Part shown: piece by piece, positions 45,161 to 56,447 of the stretch | Layout of the letters: each line of letters starts with the position of its first letter | Numbering within the stretch: position 1 is the first letter of the stretch | Source of the DNA: Aselliscus stoliczkanus | Taxonomy: Eukaryota > Chordata > Mammalia > Chiroptera > Hipposideridae | Direction of reading: 5' to 3' | DNA: 64,000 nt | Assembly: GCA_033961575.1 (NCBI GenBank) | Contig: CM066736.1 | Location: forward strand, 87,093,352-87,157,351 | Notes under the pieces: generated by a model | Told to the model about the DNA's origin: nothing | What the model saw: the letters and a program-made list of their open reading frames with translations, nothing else | Database searches by the model: none | Program-made: the position numbers and the translations under genes

Positions 45161-47060
45161 CTAGGATTTTTTAAAAAGTGCTATCACATATTTCTATTTC
45201 ATATACAAATATCTCAGAGATTCTGATACTTATGGCCTTTAATAATCAAATGTTAAAACTTAACAATGTTCCTGGGAAGAGGATGTGGAAAATGCATTTT
45301 TGAATGTGCAAAAGTAGACAGGGCTATGGAAGGTCATGGTCAATATATGACTGTACTCCAAGGTTTCCAGTTCTTGCACAAATACACGAAAGAGAGTAAT
45401 CATTTCCTGAGGCATGGCGGCAAGAGTTTTACTGGCATTATCTTACACAATCCTCATAACAATTCTCTGAAGTAGCCCTGAAGAGTTAAAAAAGAAAAAT
45501 GGTACAGGACACCTAGCTGATGAGTGGATGAATCCAGGCTCAATTAACTCCGAAGTGTGGTGCTTTTCTACTGTACTCTGCTTATAGCAGAACAAGGCTC
45601 AAACAGAATGGTAAAAGGCCCCCACTTTTTAACTAGCTGATAGAAACTGGCAGTTTACAAAACCATGCCAGCTGAACCTTGGAGATTAGAACATCTGGTC
45701 CTACCAATTACTGTTGTTTATCCTCTAAAAAACAATATCTCTTTATTATGTAATTAGGTAGAAAAATTATTATTATATAAACAGCTGGTACTGTAATTCC
45801 TTTCAGAGAGAACTTATTGGAAAAACTACATTGACAAGTGTTAAAGGTAAAAATCCCAAGCGCCTGGGTAGCAGCTAGGGCCAAGGGCCATGGTAGAAAA
45901 GAATTTGTTATTTTGCCCTTGAAAGGGAAGAGAACAAGCAAGATAAAAAGACACTAGAATAAATTGAAGGTCAGTGAACTCCAGTGGTGGATTTTTAAGA
46001 ATGGTAACATCTCCTCCTCTACCAATCTTTCTGTGAAGTGTATGTTCATAAATGTGTTAAGTGTGGATTTTCTATGGAACTTGAGTTCCACATCTAGGTC
46101 GAAGAACCGTAACAAAGAAACAACATGTGCCTTGGGTTTCCACAGCTATGGATTGGGAGTTCAAGAGAATTTCACCTAGATCAAGAAGGGCAGAAAGGTT
46201 CCAGCTGATATTTATGTGACAATTAAAACACATATAATCTTTTACATATACAGGTTTACATATTAAAGAGAAAACACCACTTAAGTTTACCAACTAAGTA
46301 AAATTTAAAACTCACTGAACTACTTGCATATAAGCCATGTAAATTCCTTATAAAATGCTTTACCACTGCTTACACAAGTCAGATCTCAAAATATTTAGGC
46401 ACTGAAAAATGGGCAGTTTCACAGTTTATTCAAGGCCTCTGCATTGTGTCTGCCAGATATTACTACTCAGATTGCCTTTTCAGGCATAAAATCCATAGTA
46501 TAGACCTTGGACTCAAATACATAGAGTTTGAATCTGAGCTCTGTCATTCACTAGCTGTGTGATCCTAGGAAAATCAATTTACTTTTCTGAACTTCTATAT
46601 CCTCACCTATAAAACAACACTTATCTTAAAGAGGTAAGAATTAAATGAGATAGTGCAAATGAATTAATTAATCTAGGTAAGGATCATCAGTGCCTACCAA
46701 CATCCAAAAAAAGAGACAACCAGACATTAAGTGCCTCCTGATGATGTTAAACAATATTACCTATTCTTAAAAACAAATAAAAAAACAAAATAACAACCAA
46801 CCAACCTGAGCTTGATCAAATCTGTACGCCTAATTAACAATTTACAGATAATACAGGGAACAAAGGAACATGTTAAATTACACCTTGAGGAATCAATCAA
46901 TCAGCAAATCCAGATGGTGGGAAATTCTACAGGGCAAACAACCAGATTTCCTCAACACATAAATTGCAAGGAAAAAAAAAATGGGAGAGATAGAAGTGGA
47001 GCCTATAGAGAGCATTCTGAAATCTTACAGAGGAAATTGTTTTTTCTGGAATTTGTTTCA
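45161..47060. other. PPME1 intron with a MIR
   Basis: A + strand MIR lies at about 46490-46680 ('gagtttgaatctgagctctg', 'ctagctgtgtgatcctagga'). The remainder is AT-rich and unassigned. Confidence 0.5.
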
Positions 47061-47065
47061 AAATA

Positions 47066-47220
47066 CAATAAAACCTTAGATTGCAAGTAATGTGGTTTGT
47101 GCATGTTCCACAAGACGAGCAAACATTTCTAATACATTGTAATGTGATAAACAAACGATATCTTGCAATACGAGTAGTTTGTTTCCAGAACGAATTACGC
47201 TCACAAACCAAGGTATTACT
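47066..47220. repeat. Inverted-repeat element, DNA-transposon-like
   Basis: The left end 'aaaccttagattgcaagtaa' and the complement of the right end ('taccttggtttgtgagcgta') are similar, and the interior has 'aagacgagcaaacatttcta'. This suggests an old TcMar-type MITE of about 150 bp. The family was not identified. Confidence 0.5.
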
Positions 47221-47428
47221 ATGTTGTGCTTAGGGGAAATAAACAGGGGCACAGATGAAACAAGACTGGCCATGAGTTGAAAATGGGCAATGAGTACACT
47301 GGGTTTCACTGTATTATTCTACTTTTATATGTTTGAAAATTTTCTATAACACAAGTTTGTAAAAAAATGAGACAGTGTACATAAAATACACTGTACTGGA
47401 CTGGAAAATAGCAGACATTCAATAATGT

Positions 47429-47876
47429 CGGGCTGGCCGAGTGGCACGTTGGTTAAGAGCTGGCTTGGGACGCCAGCGGCCCTGGCTCGGATCCCACATA
47501 TGAGGCCAATGACACTGCCCTCTACAGCTAAGATGGTGAACAACAGCTCCACCTGGAGCTGGGCTGCTGTGAGTCCCTTGGACAGCATAGCTGCAGCCCC
47601 TGCTGCAGTGGGCTGCCATAGGCTACAGTGAGTGGTTGGCAGCCAGTGTGAGCAGCTGGCAGCCAGTGTGAGCTGCCAATAGCCGCAGTGAGCGACCATC
47701 CAGAGGCCGGCGACCGATCTGACTCACCCGACAAGAGTGCAATGATGATATCAACATGGGCCAGTGAAGCAATGTCCTCCACAACTAGACTGAAGAATAA
47801 AAGGACAGCAACTTGTCTGTTCCCCTTCCCCGGTTCTCTAACACTGTTCCCCTTCCCCAATTCCCCAATAAAACCT
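47429..47876 (+). mobile_element. Long SINE (A form)
   Basis: GGGCTGGCCGAGTGGCACG leads to CAATAAAACCTAAATAAA. It is flanked by aataatgtc (47419-47427 and about 47881-47889). It has a three-unit 20-bp repeat. Confidence 0.92.
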
Positions 47877-48170
47877 AAATAAATAATGTCATTATCATTT
47901 TCATCAACTCTTGTGCCCCGTCTGTTCTATTGGGCAACGTTTTCTCTATTCACCTTGTTTATTTTGTGACCACACAGCAATCTAGGACTCAGGTAATCTT
48001 ATTCAGAAAATCTGCTGGGCCAAATAATCTTAGCTCACCCTTTAGAATCTGGCTTTTGCTCAGGCTATGCTAAAGTTTTTATCCTATAATTTCCTCACAG
48101 TCAGGTTTGGCTTAGAAGAAGACTGTTACCAGAATGAAACTATCCTGTCGGCACTAGAGTGGACACTTCA

Positions 48171-48282
48171 TTTTTTTTTTTTTTTAAGAGGGCAGTGTCA
48201 CTGACCCTCATATGTGGGATCTGAACCCAGGCCACTGGTATCCCAAGCCAGCGCTTAACCACTGCGCCACTCGGCTGGCCCG
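48171..48282 (-). mobile_element. Simple SINE (C form)
   Basis: The element is reverse-oriented, poly-T to TCGGCTGGCCC. The duplicate is ggacacttcattttt on both sides. Confidence 0.93.
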
Positions 48283-48579
48283 GACACTTCATTTTTAATG
48301 TCTATTCTCTGGGATTCTTCATCTTTAACACCCAGACTTGTACTCATAAAGTAATCCAGTATTATATAGAAGACACTATTTGGTCTTGGGATTTCCTCGA
48401 AAAAGAAAAAGAAAAAAAGAAGATCTATACAACTAGTTTGACTGAACTCACTTATAAAAATTATCTAAAATGATGAAGGCATTCACAAGGATGGTAGGGT
48501 AGGTACGTAACAAAAAAACAATCTGTAAGTCCTTCACCATGCTTCAGTCTCCAGCCTAGCAGGGAAAAATAAGACCTAC

Positions 48580-48645
48580 TGTTTGACTTGGCCAACCATT
48601 GAGACACGGGCAGACTCCAAATTTCGAATTTGTCCGCTCTTCACA
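48580..48645 (-). CDS. PPME1: PPME1 coding exon (SVKSGQIRNLESARVSMVGQ...)
   Basis: The exon is 66 nt with acceptor TTCTAG. The donor is GTAGGT, placed so that the exon ends in CA. A careless reading one codon further gives an in-frame TAG, but the next exon starts with G TGT GAA and restores Gln-Cys-Glu. The phases (1 + 63 + 2) confirm the GTAGGT choice. Confidence 0.93.
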
Positions 48646-49720
48646 CTAGAAGAGAAAGGTGAGAAGGGAGAGAGGAGGTTATTCAGCATCCATCTTATCA
48701 TGTCACTAGGGTCAAATGAATAATTCTGCAGATTCTGTGGGACCTATTAAAAATGATGGTTACCAAGGTATCGTATGAGAGATTACCACTACTTCCCACT
48801 TGTTTATTACGGCTATAGCCTAAGTAGTAAAAATTAAGTAAAGACATTGAAGTCATTTCAGTTCGGAAAATATTTACCAAGGATACCATGTGTGAGGCCT
48901 GTGCTCCAGAAGCACATAATTCGGTGGGGAGAAAGGAACAGAAATAGATAATTTTAATAGGCGGAGTGTGACAGAATAGGATAGGCAGGCAGGGGCTAGC
49001 TCCTATAGGGCCTTACGTGCCATGATATAGAGCTTAGGAGTGTGGACTCTACCTTAATAGATTAATCTCCCCAGAATTGTCTACCTAAGTATGCCTAAGG
49101 GCCAAGTAAAATGACTGCATGTTCCTGGGGGAACTGGCAACACCACCTGAAGCAGGCCTCCAGAAAACATCTCTTTAAATCTCATTTTTTAGCTTAAAAA
49201 ATTATGTAAAAATTTAAAGTGCACCCCCCCTTAGATAACAATCTTGTTTTTTATTTTAATGATAAACAGAAGCAAAGAGAACTACTACTTCATTTTTCTA
49301 CCACCAATTGAATCTACAGTATCTACAAATCCACCAGTATTCATGACCATATATTTTGCTCTCATGGCTTTAGTTTCTTATATGAATTATCTCTGTTCCT
49401 GTTCAAGGGCAACCTTAGTGACTGGTTCCCATCCCCTTTTGCTTATGAGGGCCTTATTTCCTTTAGTTATCCTGTCTCTCTCCTATGTTGTCACTTTTTT
49501 CTCTAGTGGATATTATAAAACATTCTTTAAAAACATTCTCTAGCCTTTGAAAACATTCTTAACCTCACATTTACTAGTAGATACTGCCCCATTTCTCTTC
49601 TCCTATACAAAACTTCACAGTAAAGTTTTTACTTGCTTTCTCTATTCGGTCACCTTCCATCCTTTCCTCAACTAATTTCCCCATCTTAATAATGGGTTTT
49701 TATCTCCCACTTATTTTCTG
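48646..49720. other. PPME1 intron, nothing recognised
   Basis: AT-rich intron with a C-run at 49223-49230. No element was named. Confidence 0.35.
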
Positions 49721-49724
49721 AGAT

Positions 49725-50900
49725 TTCCTTTGCAAGGTCACCTCCACCATGCCAATTCTAGTGGTCATGTCTTATCCTTCACCCTCTGTGGTCTCTCAGC
49801 ATTATTTGACACCGATGCTCTGTCCCTCCTTCCAGAAACACTTGCCAAACTCCCCTGGCTTTCCTCCTGTCTCACCAGCTGTGCCTTTTCAGTTTCTTTT
49901 GTTGGAGCTTCCTCTTCTTCCCAAGCTCTAAATATTGTGTGGCATCCCCAGGCTCAGTTCTTGGATCTTTTTTCTATCACCATCAAATCCCTATGTGAGT
50001 GCATTCAATCTTTTGGCTTTCAATATTATCCATGCAATCATTATTCTTCAATTTATCTCTGGCTAAACCTCTTCTAACTACAGATAGTTCCTGACCTATG
50101 ATGGTTCAACTTAACCATTCTTCAACTTTACAATGGTGTGAAAGCAATGCATTCAATAGAAACCATACTTCAAACTTTGAGTGTTGATCTTTCTCCAGAT
50201 TAGCAATACGCAGTATTATACTCTCTTGTGATGCTGGCAGCAGCAGCTAGACACAGCTCCCAGTCAGCCACACGATCACAAGGGTAAACAACTGATACTC
50301 TACAGTGTGTTCATTGTGTCAGGTGATTTTTTGCCCAACTGTAAACTAATATAAGTGCTCTTGGCAAGCTAAGCTACAATGTTCGGTAGCTTAGGTATAT
50401 TAAATGCATTTTCAACTTATGATATTTTCAATTTATTTATCAGGATATAATCCCATTGTAAATTGAGGAGCATCTGCCCACTTAACATTCCACTTGGATA
50501 TATAGAAAATAAGCATTTCAGCTTATCCAATTAAAATCCAGATTCCCTGTCCCTTACCTGCTCTCAAATCTACTTCTGTTTCTATAATACCATATACCCA
50601 ATTGCTTGAGCTAAAAACCTAGAAGTCATCCTTGAGTGCTGCCCCACCCCCAACATCCTATCCATAAGGCAGTCCTATCAGTTCTTCACAATACACTCAA
50701 ATTTGACCATATTACTTCCTCTGTTGACATTCTATGATTACCATCATTACTCTCCTATATTATAACTGTCTCCTAAGCAATTTCCCACTTTCATTATCAC
50801 CCCCACTCCCCACTTCTTTACCTATTCTATTTTCCTAAGTGCAGCCAGAGGGTTGCTGGAGCCAAGATGCAAATCCATCTGTCCGATTTCAAAGCCTAGG
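49725..50900 (+). repeat. L2-like LINE, split by a DNA element
   Basis: 'gaaacacttgccaaactccc' and 'attgtgtggcatccccaggc', then, after the insertion, 'aaacctagaagtcatccttg' and 'atccataaggcagtcctatc', are in L2 order on the + strand. Confidence 0.6.
50081..50476 (+). mobile_element. Tigger-type DNA transposon fragment
   Basis: It starts cagatagttcctgacctatg and ends gaggagcatctg. The ends are inverted repeats and the interior carries 'tgtattaaatgcatt'-like and 'gatgttcggtag'-like phrases typical of a short TcMar-Tigger element. It lies within the L2. Confidence 0.6.
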
Positions 50901-51350
50901 CTCCTAATGACTATACCCTACTGCCTCTCATTAGGATGACCAAGAGAACAAATGCAGGAATTCACTTTATATCTTTACTGAATTAAATAGGTTGGCCTTG
51001 TATTTCAACATCTTTTTATTTTTAAATCTGAAATAGCCAAAATGGTCATGAGTCATAAACTCAATTCAGATATCCAGCAGAGTACAAAACAAAATTACCA
51101 AATACTTCTAGTATTCTTTCTGATTCTCAGGCTCAGCAAGTGGGGTCTAAAAATCAGTGGCTCTCAGAGAACCCAGAACATGTTAACACTCAACAAACAG
51201 AACGCTTATCCTATCCTGCATTTGCCACTAGAATCAAAACTTTAAGAGAAGGCCCACCATGCCCCCTAGCTGGACTGGGTACCTATCTTCTGTATCTACT
51301 GTGCTTTACGTATTTACTTGTTGGTATTTTGATAAGAACTAAGCCTGATT
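50900..51350. other. PPME1 intron, nothing recognised
   Basis: No element or exon was identified between the L2 relic and the SINE at 51362. Confidence 0.35.
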
Positions 51351-51361
51351 CATCCCCAGTT

Positions 51362-51536
51362 TTGTTTTGTTTTTTAATTTTATTGGGGAACAGCCATGGT
51401 CACGGCTTTCATGCTACAGTGGCCCAGTTGACTCTTTGAAGGAGGGCACAGCTCTCGGTGGCCCACGCGGGGATCAACTGGTAACCTTGGTGTTAGCAGC
51501 ACGATGTTCTAACCTACTGAGCTAACCGGTCACCCC
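51362..51536 (-). mobile_element. tRNA-derived SINE, older form
   Basis: The element is reverse-oriented: TTAATTTTATTGGGGAAC tail, B-box complement 'ggggatcaactggtaacctt', end 'ctgagctaaccggtcacccc'. It is flanked by atccccagtt on both sides. Confidence 0.85.
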
Positions 51537-51539
51537 ATC

Positions 51540-52360
51540 CCCAGTTCTTAAATCCAGCACTGACACATCTTAGGTACTAAAAAAAAGTTTACTGAATAAA
51601 TTTAAGAAGTTATCTAGGATAATTTTATCACTGGTTGTTACTGGGGAAATAGGCAGGGTACACGAGCTGCATGTTGAGCTGGCAGCAAGATGGGGAGAGG
51701 GTCTTTGGCGCATCTGAGAGAACGGTAGCGTGAACACAGGGAGGTAGAGGCTGGTGACCTCCCCAAACACACACATCATTCTGGAAAGCCCTATTTGGCA
51801 TGAGATCCTCAGTCCTAGGAAAACTCCCTTAGGGTATGTTTCCCAGGTCCTTAATTTCCAGATATCTCTGATTCAGTTAATAGACATGTTCTGCCTGCCA
51901 GGGCAGACAGCAGTATGCTGTATGAAAATACAAAAGAAACAGAACAGCTTCTACCCTCATGATGGAGGAAGGGAGTTTAGACAGAAATGAAAATTAACAA
52001 TATAAGCATATCCCTTAAGGGAGGATTAATAGACTTAAGGGGTAAACAGTACAATATAATACAGACTTAAAGGTCTCAAACAATTTTACTGAAGCAGCAA
52101 TCTGCATTAGAAAAAGGATTCTGGAGAAGGTACTGGAGATAAGATTTTGAAAAATAGGTAGGAAGACAGGATACTGAAGGTGTTTTATCCCAAGACTGAT
52201 CCCCCTGGGGCAGGAGCAGTGTTTTATTTGTCTCTGAATCTTCACCCTTTAGAACAAAGTAAGTGTTTAATAAATATTTAATGAAATAATTAATTAAATG
52301 AATAAATTAATGACTGAACAGCCTTTACTTAAGTGGAAGCCATAAACAATTCTATCAGTG
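51540..52360. other. PPME1 intron, nothing recognised
   Basis: Ordinary AT-rich intron. A short AATAAAT-rich stretch lies at 52265-52310. Confidence 0.35.
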
Positions 52361-52361
52361 A

Positions 52362-52471
52362 TTTTTTTTTTTTTTTTGAGGGCAGTGTCACTGGCCCTCA
52401 TATGTGGGACCCAAACAGGGGCCGCTGGCGTCCCAAGCCAGCGCTTAACCACCGCACCACTCGGCCAGTCC
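52362..52471 (-). mobile_element. Simple SINE (C form)
   Basis: The element is reverse-oriented, poly-T to CTCGGCCAGTCC. It is flanked by ctatcagtgattttt on both sides. Confidence 0.93.
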
Positions 52472-52952
52472 CTATCAGTGATTTTTATGAAAACTATTTA
52501 CTGAAAGGGTTTTTATTTACCCAAAACACAAATAAAAACTGAAAAAGGAACATAAACCCACCGTCTGTTTCTCTATCATTTTCTCTAGAACACAGAAAGT
52601 GAACCTAGAACCATGGAGCATAAGAAGTGGAAGAGGCCTTAGAATCTCATTTAGTCCGAACTCTCACGTTAGAGCTGGGAACCACTAGATAGCAGATGAC
52701 CCATAATTACTAAGATTCTAGGAGGTACTGTAGTGTATTAGAAAAAGAGTGGGTTTCGTACAACTGAGACAAGTCTGAAACATTTAAAATATTTTTTTAA
52801 AAATTCTGCTCTTTACATAAATGTTTCCACCCATGATATTACAATAAAGCTAAGGCATGGGATTATCTCTTTGAACTTGGTTCTTGAGCTGATGAAAAAG
52901 GAAAGCTACAATCTAACATTTAAAATATAGACAATATATATTTGTGGCTTAC

Positions 52953-53043
52953 CTCCATTCAATGGCATTCTCCAGAGACTTAAAGGTTTTAGGACGACCA
53001 CGTAAGAAATTCTGCATGCTATTAAGAGCATCCATGGCTGTAC
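52953..53043 (-). CDS. PPME1: PPME1 coding exon (GTAMDALNSMQNFLRGRPKT...)
   Basis: The exon is 91 nt between CACCTAG and GTAAGC on the - strand. It encodes the split Gly, then TAMDALNSMQNFLRGRPK and TFKSLENAIEW, ending with two bases of a Ser codon. This region forms part of the lid over the active site where the PP2A tail is inserted. Confidence 0.95.
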
Positions 53044-53204
53044 CTAGGTGTTAAACAAAAATTTTAACTACAGCACTTAACATATTCTGAGCATTTACAC
53101 TTACTTACTGGGTCAACTATATACATCTGCCCTCAATGAAAGCAGAATTCAGTGATGCTTGGGGGAAAAAAAAGATGCAGTTTAAGAAAATTCAGTGCAT
53201 TAGG

Positions 53205-53390
53205 ACTGATGTGATAGCCAGGTTCCAAGATGGCCTCCAATGATTTTTCCCTCCTGGTATTCACCTCTCGTGTAGTCCCCACACAATGAATAGGGCTCAC
53301 TTGAATAAGCAATAGTGTGACTTCTGAGATTGGGTCATAAAAGACATGGCAGCTTATTTTTTCAATGTTAAGTAAAATTACGGGGCATAC
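53205..53390. repeat. Old dispersed repeat, family not named
   Basis: 'ggttccaagatggcctccaa', 'cctggtattcacctctcgtg' and 'ggtcataaaagacatggcag' are recurrent in mammalian genomes, probably as part of an LTR-type repeat. I cannot name the family with confidence. Confidence 0.45.
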
Positions 53391-53439
53391 ATGCAATTAA
53401 AATATATGCAGCCATAAAGATGTTTATGAAGAGTTTCTG

Positions 53440-53765
53440 ATGACATGGCGAATGATTACATAATGTGGAGAGTAGGTGAAATGGGTAAAAGTGTCAAAAG
53501 GTACGAACTCCCGGTTATAAAGTCCTAGGGATGTAATGTACAGCTTGGTGAGTATAGCTAATAATACTGTATTACATATTTGAAAGCTGCTAAGAGAGTG
53601 GATCTTAAAGTTCTCATCACAAAACAATTGTAACTAAGTGTGGTGATAGATATTAACTAGATATACTGTGGTGATCATTTTGCAATATATACATATATCA
53701 AATCATTATACTGTACACCTGAAACTAATACAAAGTTATATATTCATTATATCTCAATTAAAAAA
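53440..53765 (+). repeat. L1 3' UTR fragment
   Basis: 'aaagtcctagggatgtaatg', 'ggtgagtatagctaataata', 'tactgtacacctgaaactaa' and 'tatctcaatt' are L1 3' UTR. They resemble the 3' blocks of the derivatives at 1-2990 and 12541-16535. Confidence 0.8.
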
Positions 53766-53869
53766 TACCTGGAGTGCTTTTGCCACAAAATAACATGAAA
53801 CAAAGATAAATAAGACAGCGGGACATACTTCAAGATGAGTGAAATCAACAATATATTAAAACACAGTGG

Positions 53870-54312
53870 GCCGGCCGAGTGGCGCATTGGTTAAGAGCTG
53901 GCTTGGGATGCCAGCGGCCCTGGTTCGGACCCCACACAGGAGGGCCAGTGACACAGCCCTCTACAGCTAAGATGGTGAACAACAGCTCCACGAGGAGCTG
54001 GGCCGCTGTGAGTCCCCGGGACAGCGTAGCTGCAGCCCCTGCTGCAGTGGGCTATCATAGGCTACAGTGAGTGGCCGGCAGCCGGCGTGAGCTGCCAAGA
54101 GCCGCTGTGAGTGGCTGTCCAGAGGCCTGCAATCCATCTGCCTCACCTGAGAAGAGTGCAATGATAATACCAACATGAGCCAGTGAAGCAACATCCTCCA
54201 CTACTAGACTGAAGAACAAAAGTACAGCAACTTGTCTGTTCCCCTTCCCTGGATCCCCAACGCTGTTCCCCTCCCCCAATTCCCCAATAAAATCTTAAAA
54301 AAAAAAAAAATC
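53870..54312 (+). mobile_element. Long SINE (A form)
   Basis: GGGCCGGCCGAGTGGCGCATTGG leads to CAATAAAATCTTAAAA and poly-A. It has a two-unit 20-bp repeat. Confidence 0.9.
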
Positions 54313-54382
54313 CCTGATCTAGTTCAAATAAAAATAAAAAAAAACCACAGTAACAATAATCGACCATAGGTGGTTCTGTTTT

Positions 54383-54540
54383 TTTGTTTGTTTGTTTGTT
54401 TTTTTTAAAGCTGAGCCATCCTGCTACCTGTTGGCAGCTCAGCGGCAACTCAGCTCGGGCTGGCATCGAACCGCCGTTGCTCAGAGCTCAGCTCACACTC
54501 TTGAGCGAGCTCTTAACCAACTGAGCCACTCGGCCGGCCC
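54383..54540 (-). mobile_element. Short SINE (B form)
   Basis: The element is reverse-oriented: T-rich tail, 'gctgagccatcctgctacct', end CACTCGGCCGGCCC. It is flanked by aggtggttct and agatggttct. It lies 50 bp from the donor of the PPME1 exon at 54596. Confidence 0.9.
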
Positions 54541-54595
54541 TAGATGGTTCTTATAAGTCAAAGATTTAAATTGGGTTATCACTAAGAAAACTTAC

Positions 54596-54750
54596 CTTCT
54601 ACAACATCAATCATGCACAGACCTAAGAGGCTTGGCACCAGGTTGGATGATGCTGTGTGGACTGCAATAGCACCGCCCATGCTATGTCCAATCAGCATAA
54701 TTGGAGGAGGGAGGTCCCCATACATGGCTTCAACCACATTGCCGACATCT
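54596..54750 (-). CDS. PPME1: PPME1 coding exon with catalytic Ser and Asp
   Basis: The exon is 155 nt and the first of this gene in the window. On the - strand it begins after TTTGCAG and ends before GTAAG. It completes the last base of a codon and reads DVGNVVEAMYGDLPPP, then IMLIGHSMGG and on to LCMIDVVE with one base of a Gly codon. It holds the nucleophile elbow GHSMG and, 25 residues later, the catalytic Asp. Confidence 0.97.
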
Positions 54751-56337
54751 CTGCAAAGAGAAGGAAACAAGCTGGGAATGCTCTCTGACAAACACTGTAA
54801 AAATAGTTTTCTTTCCTAACTCCTTCCTTTCATCTGTACCTAGCAGTCCAGGAGTAAAAGGTCTACTAGGCCATCTTGCAAAGGTACCTATGTAAAACTC
54901 CTAGCATGCCCCCAGTATCTACACATGTAACCAGCCACACATCTAGCTAGCTAGCCCTTCTGATAAATGGCAGTTTAAGGACTTAAACACCCAAAATTTC
55001 TGACTTTCCTTTATCACTCTTTCACTGTTCCACACATTTACATAAACATATGCCTTTATTTGAAACCTAAGCTTGAAACTCTAGACAAATCATTTAACTG
55101 CTCTATGCCTCAGTTCCCCCTTTTACAAAACAGGGAAACAACTTTATTAAGCATTATGTAGTGAAGTTTGGAGTCACGAGATGAATTACAGCCCCAGTTT
55201 ATTTTTTGCTACGTGGACTAGGATTAGTCATTTAAACTCTCAGAATGCCAGCATCTACAAAACGAAGTCAAGAATATCATTTACTATTCTGGATTGCTGT
55301 GACGCGTAACTGAGACATCAGTGAATGTGAAAATACAATGAAAAGAGTAAAGTGCTATACAAATGTTAATTATTATTTACAACTTGTCATGTAAAGTTGT
55401 TTGAAGCACGAACATAAATGTAAGCATAATGTTCTGAGAAACTAGATAATTTTTATTGGCTTCTAATCTAGTCTGTAATTATCAGCAGATCTGTTAACAA
55501 AGTCAGACGTTAAAGCTTTGAAAATGAGAAGTGAAGTAGGAACTTGGGATTTTATTTGCATGTAGGCTTTCTTTGGTATAGCAATAGGTAAGTATGGCGT
55601 GTTTCTAGAGACCACTGGCTCTGCTGTCTTTTTTGGGGGGTGGCTGAGTCAGTCAACCTCAAAACACAGTTCTGGCTTGCTGAGTGTCACTATATGCCTC
55701 AAACACTCACACAGTGTTAGCCAACTATAGCAGGAATAAATGTAGAAACACAGCCTTTCAAATATGGTCTCTACAAAGGATTCAGAATAGCAAATATTAT
55801 TTCTGCAGGAATTAATCTTAAAAACTTCATACAATTAGAGATGTGAACAGAGTAGATTCGGCAGATAATCTGAATGGGAGATAAGGAGGCCACCCAATTT
55901 TGTAAGTGAAAATAAATAATAGTTTAATATTCCTTTGGAGTTAAGTTTAAGGCTAAAATTTTGGGTAACAGATATCATGAGTAAAATAAAAGGATGCTAC
56001 AGAAGAGTATCTAAATCCAGGTCTCCTTGAAAATACTTAGTTGGAGGGGTTCTACGATATCTGCTTCATGCATGAAGGTGCATAGGGTCTGAAACAAACC
56101 AACTTAATATTGTCTTAGCTTAGGAAAGGTGTATTTCATCCAGGTAAAGTTGGTTATGATCAATCACTTGATCATCTGTCATCAGGAGAAATGTATTCTA
56201 ATTAAAGTTAGTGAAAGTATTCAGTCACTAGGATTACTAACTTACTTGAGACATGTTCTGAAATTTCAGAGAAATCAAATAAATATGAAGGAGCAGGGAC
56301 TACAAATCTAGTCTATAACTGGATGTACCGCAATTTT
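54751..56337. other. PPME1 intron, mostly unassigned
   Basis: AT-rich intron. MIR-like fragments may be present near 55080-55160 and 55190-55350. No PPME1 exon was found here. Confidence 0.4.
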
Positions 56338-56351
56338 GGTAGTTGCTTTTT
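56338..56351. repeat. Target-site duplication, left copy
   Basis: ggtagttgcttttt, identical to 60991-61004. A T-run follows directly, as expected at the 3' end of a - strand retroinsertion. The pre-insertion site reads CTTTTT/AAAG, a good L1-endonuclease cut. Confidence 0.88.
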
Positions 56352-56447
56352 TTTTCTCTTAAAAGAGATTTTTTTTTCATATTTTGTTCTATTTTTTAAT
56401 AATGTTTTCTTTTTAAATTAACATTGACCTATAGTACATTAGTATAG

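Larger units (their letters stand above)
33850..54750 (-). other. PPME1: PPME1 gene, 3' part (nine coding exons and introns)
   Basis: This gene encodes protein phosphatase methylesterase 1, an alpha/beta-hydrolase that removes the carboxymethyl group from the C-terminal Leu of the PP2A catalytic subunit and can hold PP2A inactive. Nine exons on the - strand (54596-54750, 52953-53043, 48580-48645, 45037-45160, 40624-40753, 39720-39764, 35875-35939, 35193-35260, 33850-33868) join in phase into 763 nt. This gives 253 residues that correspond to human residues 134-386. The triad is complete: Ser of Gly-His-Ser-Met-Gly (human Ser156), Asp of Met-Ile-Asp (Asp181) and His of Gln-Cys-Gly-His (His349). 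The N-terminal exons lie beyond 64000, so the last intron in the window is over 9 kb. No frameshift or internal stop is present. Confidence 0.97.
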
